From Demequina gelatinilytica (GTDB taxonomy: Bacteria; Actinomycetota; Actinomycetes; Actinomycetales; Demequinaceae): a stretch of DNA of 44,231 nucleotides. The position numbers and the translations under genes are program-made. The stretch is from the NCBI RefSeq assembly GCF_000971115.1, contig NZ_BBLV01000016.1, positions 22,036 to 66,266 on the forward strand. Reading direction: 5' to 3'. Below, one piece after another: positions 7,239-16,006 of the stretch. The notes beneath the pieces were generated by a model. It saw only the letters and a program-made list of their open reading frames with translations. It had not been told where the DNA came from and ran no database searches. Position 1 is the first letter of the stretch. Each line of letters starts with the position of its first letter.

Positions 7239-8669
7239 ATGGTCGACCAGCAGGCGGCTCACGGCCGCGCGGACGCCGATGCCCTGGTGTTCTTCGGAGC
7301 CTCGGGCGACCTCGCGCGGAAGATGATCTTCCCTGCGCTGTACGGCATGGTCGCGCACGAGGAGCTCACCGTGCCCGTGATCGGCGTCGCGTACTCGCAG
7401 TGGGCCCTCGAGGATCTGCGGACCCGTGCCCGCGAGTCGGTGGCGGCGGCGGTCCCCGACCATGACCCCGAGGTGCTCGACACCCTGCTGGGCCTCCTTC
7501 GCTACGTCGACGGCGACTACCGCGACGCCGCGACCTTCGAGTCGCTCAAGGCGGCCGTCGGCGACGCGCAGCGTCCCGTGCACTACCTGGCGATCCCGCC
7601 GACCATGTTCGGGACCGTCATCGAGGGCCTCGCCCACGTCGGCCTCCACAAGCACGCGCGCGTGGTGGTCGAGAAGCCCTTCGGCCGCGACCTCGCCTCC
7701 GCACGCGAGCTCGACGCCGTGATCCGCAGGGCCTTCCCGGAGGAGTCGGTGTTCCGCATCGATCACTTCCTGGGCAAGGACGAGATCATGAACCTGCTGT
7801 ACTTCCGGTTCGCGAACTCCTTCCTCGAGCCCGTATGGAACCGCGACCACATCGCGAGCGTGCAGATCACCATCGCGGAGGACTTCGGAGTCCAGGGCCG
7901 CGGCGCCTTCTACGACACCGCGGGAGCGCTGCGCGACGTGCTGGAGAACCACATGCTGCAGATCGTGGCGCTGCTCGCGATGGAGCCTCCTGCGTACCAG
8001 GGATACGGCGCGGTGCATGAGGCGAAGGCCAACGTCTTCCGGGCGATCCGTGCGCTCACCAGGAACGACATCGTCCGCGGCCAGTTCGCCGGCTACCGCG
8101 ACGAGCCGGGCGTCGCGCGCGGCTCCGACGTCGAGACCTACGCCGCGGTGCGGCTCTTCATCGACTCGTGGCGCTGGGCCGGGGTGCCCTGGTACCTCCG
8201 CACCGGGAAGCACCTGCCGGTGACGGCCCACGAGGTGGTGGTCGAGTTCAAGAAGCCGCCTCAGGCCCTCTTCGACGACGCGATGATGGCCCAGCGCCCC
8301 AACCATCTGCGCTTCCGCCTCCAGCCGGACGGCGAGATCGCGCTCGGCGCCCGCGTCAAGACGCCTGGCGAGGAGTTCGTGGGCGAGCAGCGCGAACTGG
8401 TGGTGAGCACGGGAGGCGCCGGCTCGCGCCACCCCTACGAGCGCCTGCTCGCGGACGCCCTTGATGGAGACCGCGCGCTGTTCACCGCCGAGGAGACGGT
8501 CGAGGCCGCGTGGCGCGTGGTCGACGGCGTCCTCGCAGACCACGCCCCCGCGATCCGCTACACCCCCGGCACGTGGGGCCCTACGGAGGCCGACACGCTG
8601 ATCGGCGCGGACGGCCCGTGGCACGACCCCGTGCTCAAGACGACGACGGACGATGCGGCGCGCGCCTGA
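7239..8669 (+). CDS. zwf: Glucose-6-phosphate 1-dehydrogenase
   Basis: This cytoplasmic enzyme oxidises glucose 6-phosphate to 6-phosphogluconolactone with NAD(P)+, the first step of the oxidative pentose-phosphate pathway. The protein has 476 residues, close to the usual 480-500. The N-terminal nucleotide-binding motif is [11 protein letters not shown] (about 14-24) and the active-site signature is RIDHFLGKD (about 171-179). The start is ATG at 7239, preceded by GAAGGAG at 7227-7233. gnd follows 22 bases after its stop, so the two pathway steps are probably one operon. Confidence 0.95.
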   Translation: MVDQQAAHGRADADALVFFGASGDLARKMIFPALYGMVAHEELTVPVIGVAYSQWALEDLRTRARESVAAAVPDHDPEVLDTLLGLLRYVDGDYRDAATFESLKAAVGDAQRPVHYLAIPPTMFGTVIEGLAHVGLHKHARVVVEKPFGRDLASARELDAVIRRAFPEESVFRIDHFLGKDEIMNLLYFRFANSFLEPVWNRDHIASVQITIAEDFGVQGRGAFYDTAGALRDVLENHMLQIVALLAMEPPAYQGYGAVHEAKANVFRAIRALTRNDIVRGQFAGYRDEPGVARGSDVETYAAVRLFIDSWRWAGVPWYLRTGKHLPVTAHEVVVEFKKPPQALFDDAMMAQRPNHLRFRLQPDGEIALGARVKTPGEEFVGEQRELVVSTGGAGSRHPYERLLADALDGDRALFTAEETVEAAWRVVDGVLADHAPAIRYTPGTWGPTEADTLIGADGPWHDPVLKTTTDDAARA

Positions 8670-8691
8670 GCGCGCAGGACAGGAGGTCAGC

Positions 8692-9729
8692 ATGCAGCTG
8701 GGAATGATCGGTCTGGGCCGGATGGGCGCGGGGCTCACCCGACGGCTCATGCGGGACGGCCACACCGTCGCCGTCCACGACGTGAGCGCCGAGGCGATCG
8801 ACGCGCTCGCAGCCGAGGGCGCGGTGCCCGTGCATGATCTCGAGGGCTTCGTCGAAGCGCTCCAGGCTCCGCGCACCGTGTGGGTGATGGTGCCGGCGGG
8901 AGAGGTCACGCAGCGCGTGGTGACAGAGCTCGCGAAGGTGCTCGAGCCGGGCGACACCGTCATCGACGGCGGCAACAGCTACTACCGCGACGACATCGCC
9001 CACGCGGCGGCGCTCGCCGAGCACGGCATCGGCCTGGTCGACGTGGGCACCTCGGGCGGCGTGCACGGGCTCGAGCGCGGCTTCTGCCTCATGATCGGCG
9101 GGGACGATGCAACGGTCGAGCGCCTCGCTCCCCTGTGGCGGTCCATCGCGCCGGGCGTCGAGTCGGCCGAGCGGACTCCCGGCATCGCCACGGGCGGCGT
9201 GCCCGGGCTGCTCGAGCCGGGCGAGGAGGGCTGGCTCCACTGCGGCCCCACCGGTGCCGGGCACTTCGTCAAGATGGTCCACAACGGGATCGAGTACGGG
9301 CTCATGGCGGCGTACGCCGAAGGCCTCAACATCCTCAAGAACGCGAACATCGGGTCGCAGCCACGCGGGGCCGATGCTGAGACCGCCCCTCTGGCACAAC
9401 CCGAGTACTACCCGTACGACATCGACACCGCCGCGGTGGCCGAGGTGTGGCGGCGTGGCTCGGTGATCGGCTCGTGGCTGCTCGACCTCACGGCGGCGGC
9501 GCTGCGGACCGACCCCGAGCTGTCCTCCTTCTCCGGCCACGTGTCGGACTCCGGCGAGGGCAGGTGGACGTCCATCGCGGCGATCGACGAGGGCGTCCCG
9601 ACCCCGGTCCTCACCACGGCCCTGTACTCGCGCTTCGCGTCGCGCGACCTCGACGACTACGCCCAGCGGACGCTGTCGGCGATGCGCAAGGGCTTCGGCG
9701 GGCACGAGGAGAAGCCGACCGGCGAATAG
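8692..9729 (+). CDS. gnd: 6-phosphogluconate dehydrogenase, decarboxylating (short form)
   Basis: The enzyme oxidatively decarboxylates 6-phosphogluconate to ribulose 5-phosphate and CO2. At 345 residues it belongs to the short subgroup (YqeC/GntZ-like) rather than the roughly 470-residue form; this subgroup often prefers NAD+. Motifs seen are the Rossmann GLGRMG (about 6-11), DGGNSYYRDD (about 92-101) and the catalytic KMVHNGIEYG (about 194-203). The start is ATG at 8692 behind a strong AGGAGG at 8681-8686. It follows zwf closely on the same strand. Confidence 0.93.
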   Translation: MQLGMIGLGRMGAGLTRRLMRDGHTVAVHDVSAEAIDALAAEGAVPVHDLEGFVEALQAPRTVWVMVPAGEVTQRVVTELAKVLEPGDTVIDGGNSYYRDDIAHAAALAEHGIGLVDVGTSGGVHGLERGFCLMIGGDDATVERLAPLWRSIAPGVESAERTPGIATGGVPGLLEPGEEGWLHCGPTGAGHFVKMVHNGIEYGLMAAYAEGLNILKNANIGSQPRGADAETAPLAQPEYYPYDIDTAAVAEVWRRGSVIGSWLLDLTAAALRTDPELSSFSGHVSDSGEGRWTSIAAIDEGVPTPVLTTALYSRFASRDLDDYAQRTLSAMRKGFGGHEEKPTGE

Positions 9730-10592
9730 CGGGAGGCCGCCAGGAGCCCCGCGCCTGCGCGGCGCACGGGACGATGCATCCCGCGCGCCGCGTCCTGGGT
9801 CAGGCGAGGCGCAGCCGCGCCTCGGCATCGGAGGCGTGCGCGAGGGCACGCGTCAGCACGCGCACCTCGGCGGCACGGACGCGGCGGCGCAGCGTCGCGA
9901 AGGCACGCGCGCGTCGGGGCCGCGCGGCGCGACCGCTCAGCGAGGCTGCCGCGAGCCGGTGGGACTGGACAAGGGTGACGAAGTCGTCGGTGAACATGGA
10001 TGCTCCTTCGGTGAGCCGATGGTTCCGGTGCCGGCGCGACGGTGCCGCGCGGTGGGGCCACGGAGGAGCTGCGGACGCAGGGCGTAGCGGACGTGCCCTG
10101 CGGACCGGGCGGGACGCCTCGCGAGGCGGTGGGCCGACGCGGCCGATGGCGGCTCGCTCTGTCGGCACGGACGTTCTCCAGGTGGATCGCGTCCGCGGGT
10201 GAACGGCGGGGCGGTCCGCGTTGCCGTGGTCCGCCCTCATGCTCGTCTCGAGGAGGAGGCCCTTGCGGGCCTTCTCCCACGGTAGGAGAAGGGAGCGCTC
10301 GGGGGCAAGCCGGCAGGCCGCGGGGCGGCATGCGGCCCGCATCGCGGTCGTACGAGCGCCACGAGCACAGCGCCTGCGCCGCGTACGCGATCGCGAGCAG
10401 CAGCGGGATCGCGCCGGCGCCCAGGCACCATCCCCGATCGACAGGAAGGTCGAACGCGACGAGCGCGACCCCCGTGACGATGAGCGCGAGTGCCGTCCGG
10501 ATCCACGAGAGGAAGGTGCGCTCGTTCGACAGCGCGGCCTGCGCGGTCCGCGCGTTCGTGGCGTCGGCCTTCTCGCGCAGCGCCGTGCTCAC
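9657..10592 (-). CDS. DUF202-family (YidH-like) membrane protein with doubtful 3' part
   Basis: Only the first 85 or so codons are convincing. They encode LSNERTFLSWIRTALALIVTGVAL-type DUF202 sequence with two membrane helices (about 30-48 and 54-75), starting from GTG at 10592. DUF202 proteins normally have a third helix and end near residue 110-130. Here the third helix is missing and the frame runs on for about 220 Pro/Arg-rich codons to 9657, over the small gene at 9800-9997 and into the antisense end of gnd. In another frame MRAACRPAACRLAP resembles the expected continuation, which suggests a frameshift. Two overlapping hairpins at 10257-10292 mark the point of decay. Treat as a probable degraded gene; the coordinates give the open frame. 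Confidence 0.45.
   Translation of the reverse strand: MSTALREKADATNARTAQAALSNERTFLSWIRTALALIVTGVALVAFDLPVDRGWCLGAGAIPLLLAIAYAAQALCSWRSYDRDAGRMPPRGLPACPRALPSPTVGEGPQGPPPRDEHEGGPRQRGPPRRSPADAIHLENVRADRASRHRPRRPTASRGVPPGPQGTSATPCVRSSSVAPPRGTVAPAPEPSAHRRSIHVHRRLRHPCPVPPARGSLAERSRRAAPTRACLRDAAPPRPCRRGARADACPRARLRCRGAAAPRLTQDAARGMHRPVRRAGAGLLAASRYSPVGFSSCPPKPLRIADSVRWA
9800..9997 (-). CDS. Small basic hypothetical protein
   Basis: This 65-residue ORF starts with ATG at 9997 behind a well-placed GAAGGAGC. It begins MFTDDFVTLVQSHRLAAAS and is predicted to be mostly helical and strongly basic, with many Arg residues between 20 and 50. I recognise no domain. The ribosome site is the main support for a real gene. 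It lies inside a longer open frame on the same strand that follows the DUF202 domain, and I consider this short ORF the better-supported product of the interval. Confidence 0.55.
   Translation of the reverse strand: MFTDDFVTLVQSHRLAAASLSGRAARPRRARAFATLRRRVRAAEVRVLTRALAHASDAEARLRLA
10257..10292. repeat. Two overlapping hairpins inside the DUF202 decay region
   Basis: AGGCCC-TTGC-GGGCCT occupies 10257-10272. CCTTCTCC and GGAGAAGG at 10270-10277 and 10285-10292 flank a 7-base loop. Both are perfect and share three bases, so they are mutually exclusive as RNA folds. They lie where the DUF202 homology is lost. They could be a terminator of the original gene or an inserted palindromic repeat; no second copy is visible in the window. 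Confidence 0.5.
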
Positions 10593-10614
10593 CGTCGCCG
10601 CCGCGACCCGGCGC

Positions 10615-11184
10615 CTACGAGCTCAGCTCGGCCACGCCGAGCAGGTCACGCGCCGCGGCGTCGTCGACGTACGGGAGCTGCGCGAGCACGGCGTCCGCGC
10701 CATCTCCGAGGAGCTCATGGAGCGGCCCGTCCAACGAGGCGTCCATGCACTCGCCGGGGAAGACGATCCCGCCGTCGCCGGCCTGCACCATGACCGTCGC
10801 GACGTAGTCGTCGCCTCCGTGCTCCTCGAGCCCGATCCAGACGGGCGCGCCGTTCGCGAGAGCCCAGTCGATGCCCGGCCAGTACGACGCGTGGACCTCG
10901 GCCACCCACGTGTCGCCGTCCGACGTCTCGAACGTCGCGGGAAAGGTCTGCCGGTCGCCGTCCGGATCGCGCACCGCATCCTCCACCGCGGAGAGCTCGA
11001 ACCACTCCTGCACGGTGTCCACGAGGAACTCCGCGGGCGAGGCCCCCTCGCCGGGCGAGCCGTCGCACGCTCCGAACGCGCTCCGGAGATCCTCCGCGGT
11101 CGCATCGGCGCCCGGTTCCACGGCGCAGGCCGCCGCCATGGTCACCAGGCACGCAGCCGCCAACCCACGACCCCACCGTGACAT
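10615..11184 (-). CDS. Secreted lipoprotein of unknown function
   Basis: This 189-residue protein has a short basic N-terminus, a hydrophobic stretch and the lipobox-like AAAC near residues 17-20, so it is probably exported and lipid-anchored. The mature part is acidic, with a run of Asp/Glu-rich strands (ETSDGDTWVAEVHASYW) suggestive of a small beta-rich domain. I do not recognise the family. The start is ATG at 11184 after a G-rich ribosome site. It lies 22 bases upstream of the DUF202 gene on the same strand. Confidence 0.7.
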   Translation of the reverse strand: MSRWGRGLAAACLVTMAAACAVEPGADATAEDLRSAFGACDGSPGEGASPAEFLVDTVQEWFELSAVEDAVRDPDGDRQTFPATFETSDGDTWVAEVHASYWPGIDWALANGAPVWIGLEEHGGDDYVATVMVQAGDGGIVFPGECMDASLDGPLHELLGDGADAVLAQLPYVDDAAARDLLGVAELSS

Positions 11185-11268
11185 GGTCCCCCCCAGCCTC
11201 GACTCGCGATGCTCCCCCTGCGCCTGAGCGTAGTTCCGCGACGAAGCCGCCGGTAGAGGCCGCCCCGA

Positions 11269-12354
11269 TCAGAACAGCGTGGGCTGGGCGGGTGCAGCCA
11301 CGGGCGCGCCGTCCCGGCCGTAGGCGCGCGTCCGACGCCACTCCCCCTGGTCGTCGCGCGCGTTCGCACGCGATGCGACGGTCCCGGTGTTCGGGTCCTC
11401 GGGGGTCCGAGCGAGCCCGTGTGCCGCGATGAGCGGCTTGATCCGCGCGGCGAGCCGTCGCCGGTAGTCCTGGGGCGCGTAGGAGCCGTCCGCGTAGAGC
11501 GCGCGGTAGCGCGGCAGCAGGTCGGGCCGATGCCCGTGGAGCCACTGCGCGTACCACTCCTTGACCCCGGGGCGCAGGTGCAGCGCGGTGTACGGCACCG
11601 ACGAGGCCCCCGCCGCCTTGATGCGGCGGAGCGCGGCGTCGAGATGCTCCTCCGAGTCGGTGAGGAACGGGAGGATCGGCATCATGAACACCGCGACGTC
11701 GAAGCCCGCCTCCGCCGCGGCCGTCACGGTCGCGAGCCGCGCCTGCGTGGTGGGCGTGCCGGGCTCGATCATCTGCTGGAGCTCGTCATCCGCGATCGCG
11801 ATCGACAGCGCCAGGTCCACGGGCGCGGACTCCCGCACCGCGGCGAGGAGCGGCAGGTCGCGTCGCAGCAGCGAGCCCTTGGTGAGGATCGACAGCGGCG
11901 TGCCGGAGTCCGCGAGCGCGCGGATGATGCCGGGCATGAGGCGGTAGCGGCCCTCGGCCCGCTGATACGGGTCCGTGTTGGTGCCGAGCGCGACGTGCTC
12001 GCGGTTCCACGAGGGCTTGGCGAGGTCCTTGCGCAGCGCCTCCGCGATGTTGATCTTGACGATGATCTGGCGGTCGAAGTCCGCACCCGCGTCGAGCTCC
12101 AGGTACCGATGGGACGGCCGCGCGAAGCAGTACACGCACGCATGGGTGCATCCGCGGTACGGGTTCACGGTCCACGTGAACGGCACGGCGCTGCCCGGAC
12201 CCACGCGGTTGAGGGCGCTCTTCGCGAGCACCTCGTGGAACGTCACGCCGGCGAACTCGGGCGTGGTGACCGTCCGCACCAGGTTCGACATCCTCGCAAG
12301 CGCAGGAAGCGCATCGTCCGTCTCGGCGCGCAGCGCCTGTCCCTCCCACCGCAT
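11269..12354 (-). CDS. Rv2578c-family radical SAM protein
   Basis: This 361-residue radical S-adenosylmethionine enzyme shows the Fe-S cluster motif CTHACVYC (CxxxCxxC), at about residues 72-79 after NPYRG. This arrangement is typical of the spore-photoproduct-lyase-like Rv2578c family. Further family features are FARPSHRYLE, the GTNTDPYQ segment and LTKGSLLRRDLPLL. The substrate is unknown to me. The start is ATG at 12354; the frame is open far upstream, but that part is antisense to the membrane protein on the other strand. A perfect LexA-box palindrome lies 9 bases before the start, so the gene is very probably part of the SOS response. Confidence 0.88.
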   Translation of the reverse strand: MRWEGQALRAETDDALPALARMSNLVRTVTTPEFAGVTFHEVLAKSALNRVGPGSAVPFTWTVNPYRGCTHACVYCFARPSHRYLELDAGADFDRQIIVKINIAEALRKDLAKPSWNREHVALGTNTDPYQRAEGRYRLMPGIIRALADSGTPLSILTKGSLLRRDLPLLAAVRESAPVDLALSIAIADDELQQMIEPGTPTTQARLATVTAAAEAGFDVAVFMMPILPFLTDSEEHLDAALRRIKAAGASSVPYTALHLRPGVKEWYAQWLHGHRPDLLPRYRALYADGSYAPQDYRRRLAARIKPLIAAHGLARTPEDPNTGTVASRANARDDQGEWRRTRAYGRDGAPVAAPAQPTLF

Positions 12355-12362
12355 GCCGCCAT

Positions 12363-12378
12363 TCGAACACGTGTTCGA
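12363..12378. promoter_or_regulatory. LexA (SOS) box upstream of the radical SAM gene
   Basis: The 16-base palindrome TCGAACACGTGTTCGA fits the actinobacterial LexA consensus TCGAAC-N4-GTTCGA exactly. It ends 9 bases from the start codon of the radical SAM gene and about 90 bases from the divergent membrane-protein gene. It should repress the former and possibly both until DNA damage. Confidence 0.85.
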
Positions 12379-12465
12379 ATGGGCGTCAAGCCTACCCGCC
12401 GAGCCGCTTCCCGTACGCTCGACACCAGGGGCGACGCCCCACGGCCCACGCCCTGAGGAGGAGCC

Positions 12466-13896
12466 ATGGCAGGGATGACGAAGGCGCAGCTCGAGGCACG
12501 CCTGCTCGAGCTCGAGGCGGAGAACACGCGCCTCCAGGAGGCGATCGAGGAGAACACGCGGCTCCGCGCGACGCTCGCACCCGTCGACGCCGCGCCCGCA
12601 CCCGCACCCGCGGCCGCGCAGCCCCGCCCTGCGCGCGGACGCGCCTTCCTGGGCATCGTGCTCATCGTCCTCGGCGCGCTCGTCGCTCCGCTCGGGACCG
12701 TGGCGGCGTACGCGAGCCGCATGGCCACCGACACGGACGTGTTCGTGAACACCCTCGCGCCGCTGGCCGACGACCCCGACGTCCAGGCGTTCGTGGTCGA
12801 CGAGACCACCGCGGCGATCGACCAGGCGCTCGACACCGACGCGCTGGTCGCCGACCTGCTCGCGAGCGTGATCGACGAGGACTCGACGCCTCGCCTCGCG
12901 AACGCCTCGGAGGTGCTCGGCCCGCTCCTCGCGGACCAGGCACGCGTCGCGATCCGCAGCGCGCTCACCCAGGTGGTGGGCGCCGACGCATTCGCGACGG
13001 TCTGGCGCGAGGCGCTCACCCTGGCGCACGGCCAGCTGGTGGGTGTGCTCAGCGCCGATGCGGACGGCGCCATCGCGGTCGACGAGGCGGGCGTGGTCCA
13101 GCTGCAGCTGCAGCCGATCATCGAGCAGCTCCGGCCGGCCCTGGTCGAGGCGGGCTTCACGCTCGCGGACTCGATCCCCGACGTCGACGTGAACGTCACG
13201 CTGGCGGAGGTGCCCAAGGTCGCGCAGGCGCGGCTCGGGTACTCGATCCTGCATACGGTCGGCACGGTGCTGCCATGGATCGCGCTCGCGCTCATCGCGG
13301 CGGGCATCCTGGTCCACCCCCGCCGGCCGCGCGCGAGCATCGTCGCGGGCGCGCTGCTGCTCATCGTGGGCGTGGTGCTCGCGCTCGTGGTCGCGACCGC
13401 GGGCGACATCGTCGCGGCCGGGCTCGCGACCGAGGTGCCGACCGCGGCCACCGCGGCGATCTACGGGGCCCTCACGGCGGAGCCCGGAGCTGTGCTCATC
13501 GCGTACATCGTCGCGGGGGCCGTCGCCATCGTCACGGGCCTGGCGCTGGGAGGCTCGCGCCCCGCGGCGACCGCCCGCGGCCTGGGCGGCACGTACGTGA
13601 CGCGCGGTGCCACCGCGCTCGACGCCCACGGCTGGCGCCCGTCGGCGCTGGGCGGGCTGCTGCGGCGCCAGGGCTGGCTGCTGTGGCCGTGGCTCGCGAT
13701 CGTGTTCCTGCTCCTCTTCGCGACCCTGCGTCCGTTCACCCCGACGGGAGTGGTGGTGGGCGTGGTGATCCTCGGCCTCGCGGGCGCGGCCTTCGCGGTC
13801 CTGCGGGCCGAGGGGGACGATGCGGCGGCGGACGATGCGGTGGTCGCCGCACCAGAGCCCGCACCCGCGCCCGAGGAGCCCTCCCCCACGATCTGA
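12466..13896 (+). CDS. Multi-pass membrane protein with N-terminal coiled coil
   Basis: This 476-residue protein starts with ATG at 12466 behind GAGGAGG. Residues 5-40 form a leucine-zipper-like coiled coil (LEARLLELEAENTRLQEA). A Pro/Ala linker follows and a membrane helix lies at about 63-85. A soluble region of about 180 residues with many Asp/Ala helices would be extracytoplasmic. At least five more helices fill 265-455, and the tail is acidic and proline-rich. Actinobacteria often encode such proteins, with no defined role that I know. It is divergent from the LexA-controlled radical SAM gene. Confidence 0.75.
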   Translation: MAGMTKAQLEARLLELEAENTRLQEAIEENTRLRATLAPVDAAPAPAPAAAQPRPARGRAFLGIVLIVLGALVAPLGTVAAYASRMATDTDVFVNTLAPLADDPDVQAFVVDETTAAIDQALDTDALVADLLASVIDEDSTPRLANASEVLGPLLADQARVAIRSALTQVVGADAFATVWREALTLAHGQLVGVLSADADGAIAVDEAGVVQLQLQPIIEQLRPALVEAGFTLADSIPDVDVNVTLAEVPKVAQARLGYSILHTVGTVLPWIALALIAAGILVHPRRPRASIVAGALLLIVGVVLALVVATAGDIVAAGLATEVPTAATAAIYGALTAEPGAVLIAYIVAGAVAIVTGLALGGSRPAATARGLGGTYVTRGATALDAHGWRPSALGGLLRRQGWLLWPWLAIVFLLLFATLRPFTPTGVVVGVVILGLAGAAFAVLRAEGDDAAADDAVVAAPEPAPAPEEPSPTI

Positions 13897-13931
13897 GCGG
13901 GCGCATCGTCCCAGGTCGCGCACGCTTATCG

Positions 13932-13956
13932 CGTGACCTTCACGTGACCCGTGACC
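13932..13956 (+). promoter_or_regulatory. Three CGTGACC direct repeats upstream of the DUF4914 gene
   Basis: CGTGACC occurs at 13932-13938, 13943-13949 and 13950-13956, with start spacings of 11 and 7 bases. They lie in the 163-base intergenic region before the DUF4914 gene and may be a regulator binding array. No regulator gene is adjacent. Confidence 0.4.
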
Positions 13957-14059
13957 TACGTCCCTTTTACCTTTCCTTTTGCATCGGCAGACTCGCCGGA
14001 AGGCGCGCATCCTGGACTCAGGCGTGCCCTCCCCCCACCGCGAGCCGAAGGAGCCGAGC

Positions 14060-15967
14060 GTGCTGCACACCCTCACCTACCTCGACCAGCTGACCCTTGC
14101 CGAGGACGTGCGCGAGGCCCTGTCCTCGGCGCCGTCCGTGACGGTCCCGAAGACGCGGCGCGAGCTCTACGCCCTGTCGCTGGGGCCCGAGGGCGGCCCC
14201 GTCTTCTCGGTCGACTACGACGTCGACGGCGAGGTGGTCACGGAGGCCACCGTGACCCGCTGCCGCAACGGCATCGCGGTCAACTACCCCGAGGACTACA
14301 TGCGCCGCCGCGACCCGCAGTGCATGGTCATCGCGGACGACCGCCCCACCGACAAGACGCGCTACAAGGACCGGTTCGGGCACGGCTTCGACGGCGCGCG
14401 GGCGGACACCATGGCATGGCTCGCCCGCCAGGACCTCGTGGTGGTGCCGTTCAAGGCGGGTGGCCTCACGCACGGCTCCCCGTCGATCGCGATCATGCCC
14501 GCCAACGCCGCGTTCTTCGCGACCGCGCTGGTCGACCTGCAGGGCTGGGTCACCTTCGACGAGCTCGGCGCCTTCACGCCGCGCTCGATCCTGTACGTCG
14601 CGCCGCCGTTCCGCCACACCCACTTCGACGGCAAGCAGGTGGTGGTCCACGACCGCACCGAGACGCTCCACGAGATCTTCGCCTACAACCTCTACCCGGG
14701 CCCGAGCGCCAAGAAGGGCGTGTTCTCGGTGCTGCTCGACATCGGCGAGCAGGAGGGCTGGATCACCGCGCACGCCTCCTCGGTACGCGTCACCACGCCG
14801 TACGACAACGAGACCGTGATCATGCACGAGGGCGCCTCGGGCGGCGGCAAGTCCGAGATGTGCCAGGAGCTCCGCCGCGAGGACGACGGCCGCATCCTGC
14901 TGGGCGAGAACGTGGTCACCGGCGAGGAGTACCTCATCACGCTGTCCGAGACCTCGGACCTCGCCGCCGTCACCGACGACATGACGCTGTGCCACCCGGC
15001 TGTCCAGGACGGCAGCGGCAAGATGGTGGTCGCCGACGCTGAGGACGGGTGGTTCGTCCGCGTCGACAACCTCAAGTCCTACGGCGCCGACGTGCACTTC
15101 GAGCGCGCGGTCATCCACCCGGACGAGCCGCTGGTCTTCTTCAGCATCGACGGCGTCCCCGACGCGACCGCGCTGCCGTGGGAGCACACCATGGATTCGA
15201 CCGGCAAGCCGTGCCCGAACCCGCGCGTGGTGATCCCCCGCAGCATGATCCGCGGCATCGTCAACGACCCCGAGCCTGTCGACGTGCGCACGTTCGGCGT
15301 GCGCATGCCGGCCTGCACCGCGGAGAAGCCCTCCTACGGGATCATGGGCCTCACGCACTTCGTGCCTCCGTCCCTCGCATGGCTGTGGCGTCTCATCGCG
15401 CCGCGCGGCGACAAGAACCCGTCGATCGGCGAGGCCGCCGACGCGGTCCGCAAGCTCGAGCACGGCGGCATGGTGTCGGAGGGCGTCGGCTCGTACTGGC
15501 CCTTCTCCACCGGCACCCAGGTCGAGGCCGCGAACCTGCTGCTGCGGCAGATCACCGAGTACAACCGCACGCGCTACGTGCTCACGCCCAACCAGCACGT
15601 CGGCGCGTACAAGGTGGGCTTCTCGGGCGAGTGGCTGACGCGCGAGTGGCTCGCACGCAAGGGTGGCGGGCGCATGCGCGCCGACCAGCTCGAGCCGGCG
15701 CGCTGCGCGCTGTTCGGCTACGCCCCGAAGGAGATCACGCTCGACGGTCAGCCGATCCGCCGCACGCTCCTGCGCCCCGAGACCCAGTCGCAGGTGGGCA
15801 CCGCCGCCTACGACGCCGGCTGCGCGATCCTCACGGGCTTCTTCAAGGCGGAGCTCGAGAAGTTCCTCACCGACGACCTCGACCCCCTGGGCCGGCAGAT
15901 CATCGAGACCTGCATGGCGGACGGCACGGTGGCGGACTACGAGGCCCTCACGCCGATGTACCTCTGA
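14060..15967 (+). CDS. DUF4914 family protein with P-loop
   Basis: The protein has 635 residues from GTG at 14060, preceded by GAAGGAGC. An upstream in-frame ATG would add 27 residues without domain character. It has no signal or membrane segment. A glycine-rich Walker-A-like loop, EGASGGGKSEM (about 257-267), sits in a region resembling phosphoenolpyruvate-carboxykinase-type nucleotide folds. The family assignment rests on remembered overall pattern (GHGFDGARADTMAWLARQD early, HVGAYKVGFSGEWLTREW late) and the typical 630-residue length. The substrate is unknown. It appears to be monocistronic. Confidence 0.65.
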   Translation: MLHTLTYLDQLTLAEDVREALSSAPSVTVPKTRRELYALSLGPEGGPVFSVDYDVDGEVVTEATVTRCRNGIAVNYPEDYMRRRDPQCMVIADDRPTDKTRYKDRFGHGFDGARADTMAWLARQDLVVVPFKAGGLTHGSPSIAIMPANAAFFATALVDLQGWVTFDELGAFTPRSILYVAPPFRHTHFDGKQVVVHDRTETLHEIFAYNLYPGPSAKKGVFSVLLDIGEQEGWITAHASSVRVTTPYDNETVIMHEGASGGGKSEMCQELRREDDGRILLGENVVTGEEYLITLSETSDLAAVTDDMTLCHPAVQDGSGKMVVADAEDGWFVRVDNLKSYGADVHFERAVIHPDEPLVFFSIDGVPDATALPWEHTMDSTGKPCPNPRVVIPRSMIRGIVNDPEPVDVRTFGVRMPACTAEKPSYGIMGLTHFVPPSLAWLWRLIAPRGDKNPSIGEAADAVRKLEHGGMVSEGVGSYWPFSTGTQVEAANLLLRQITEYNRTRYVLTPNQHVGAYKVGFSGEWLTREWLARKGGGRMRADQLEPARCALFGYAPKEITLDGQPIRRTLLRPETQSQVGTAAYDAGCAILTGFFKAELEKFLTDDLDPLGRQIIETCMADGTVADYEALTPMYL

Positions 15968-16006
15968 GCGGTTGACGGGAGGGCGCCCGGGGCGCACGGT
16001 GGCGGC

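Noticed and set aside
12355..14076. Upstream extension of the radical SAM frame to over 900 codons
   Set aside because: The extension is antisense to a well-supported membrane-protein gene, is Arg/His-rich and low-complexity, and crosses the LexA box. The family start at 12354 is clear.
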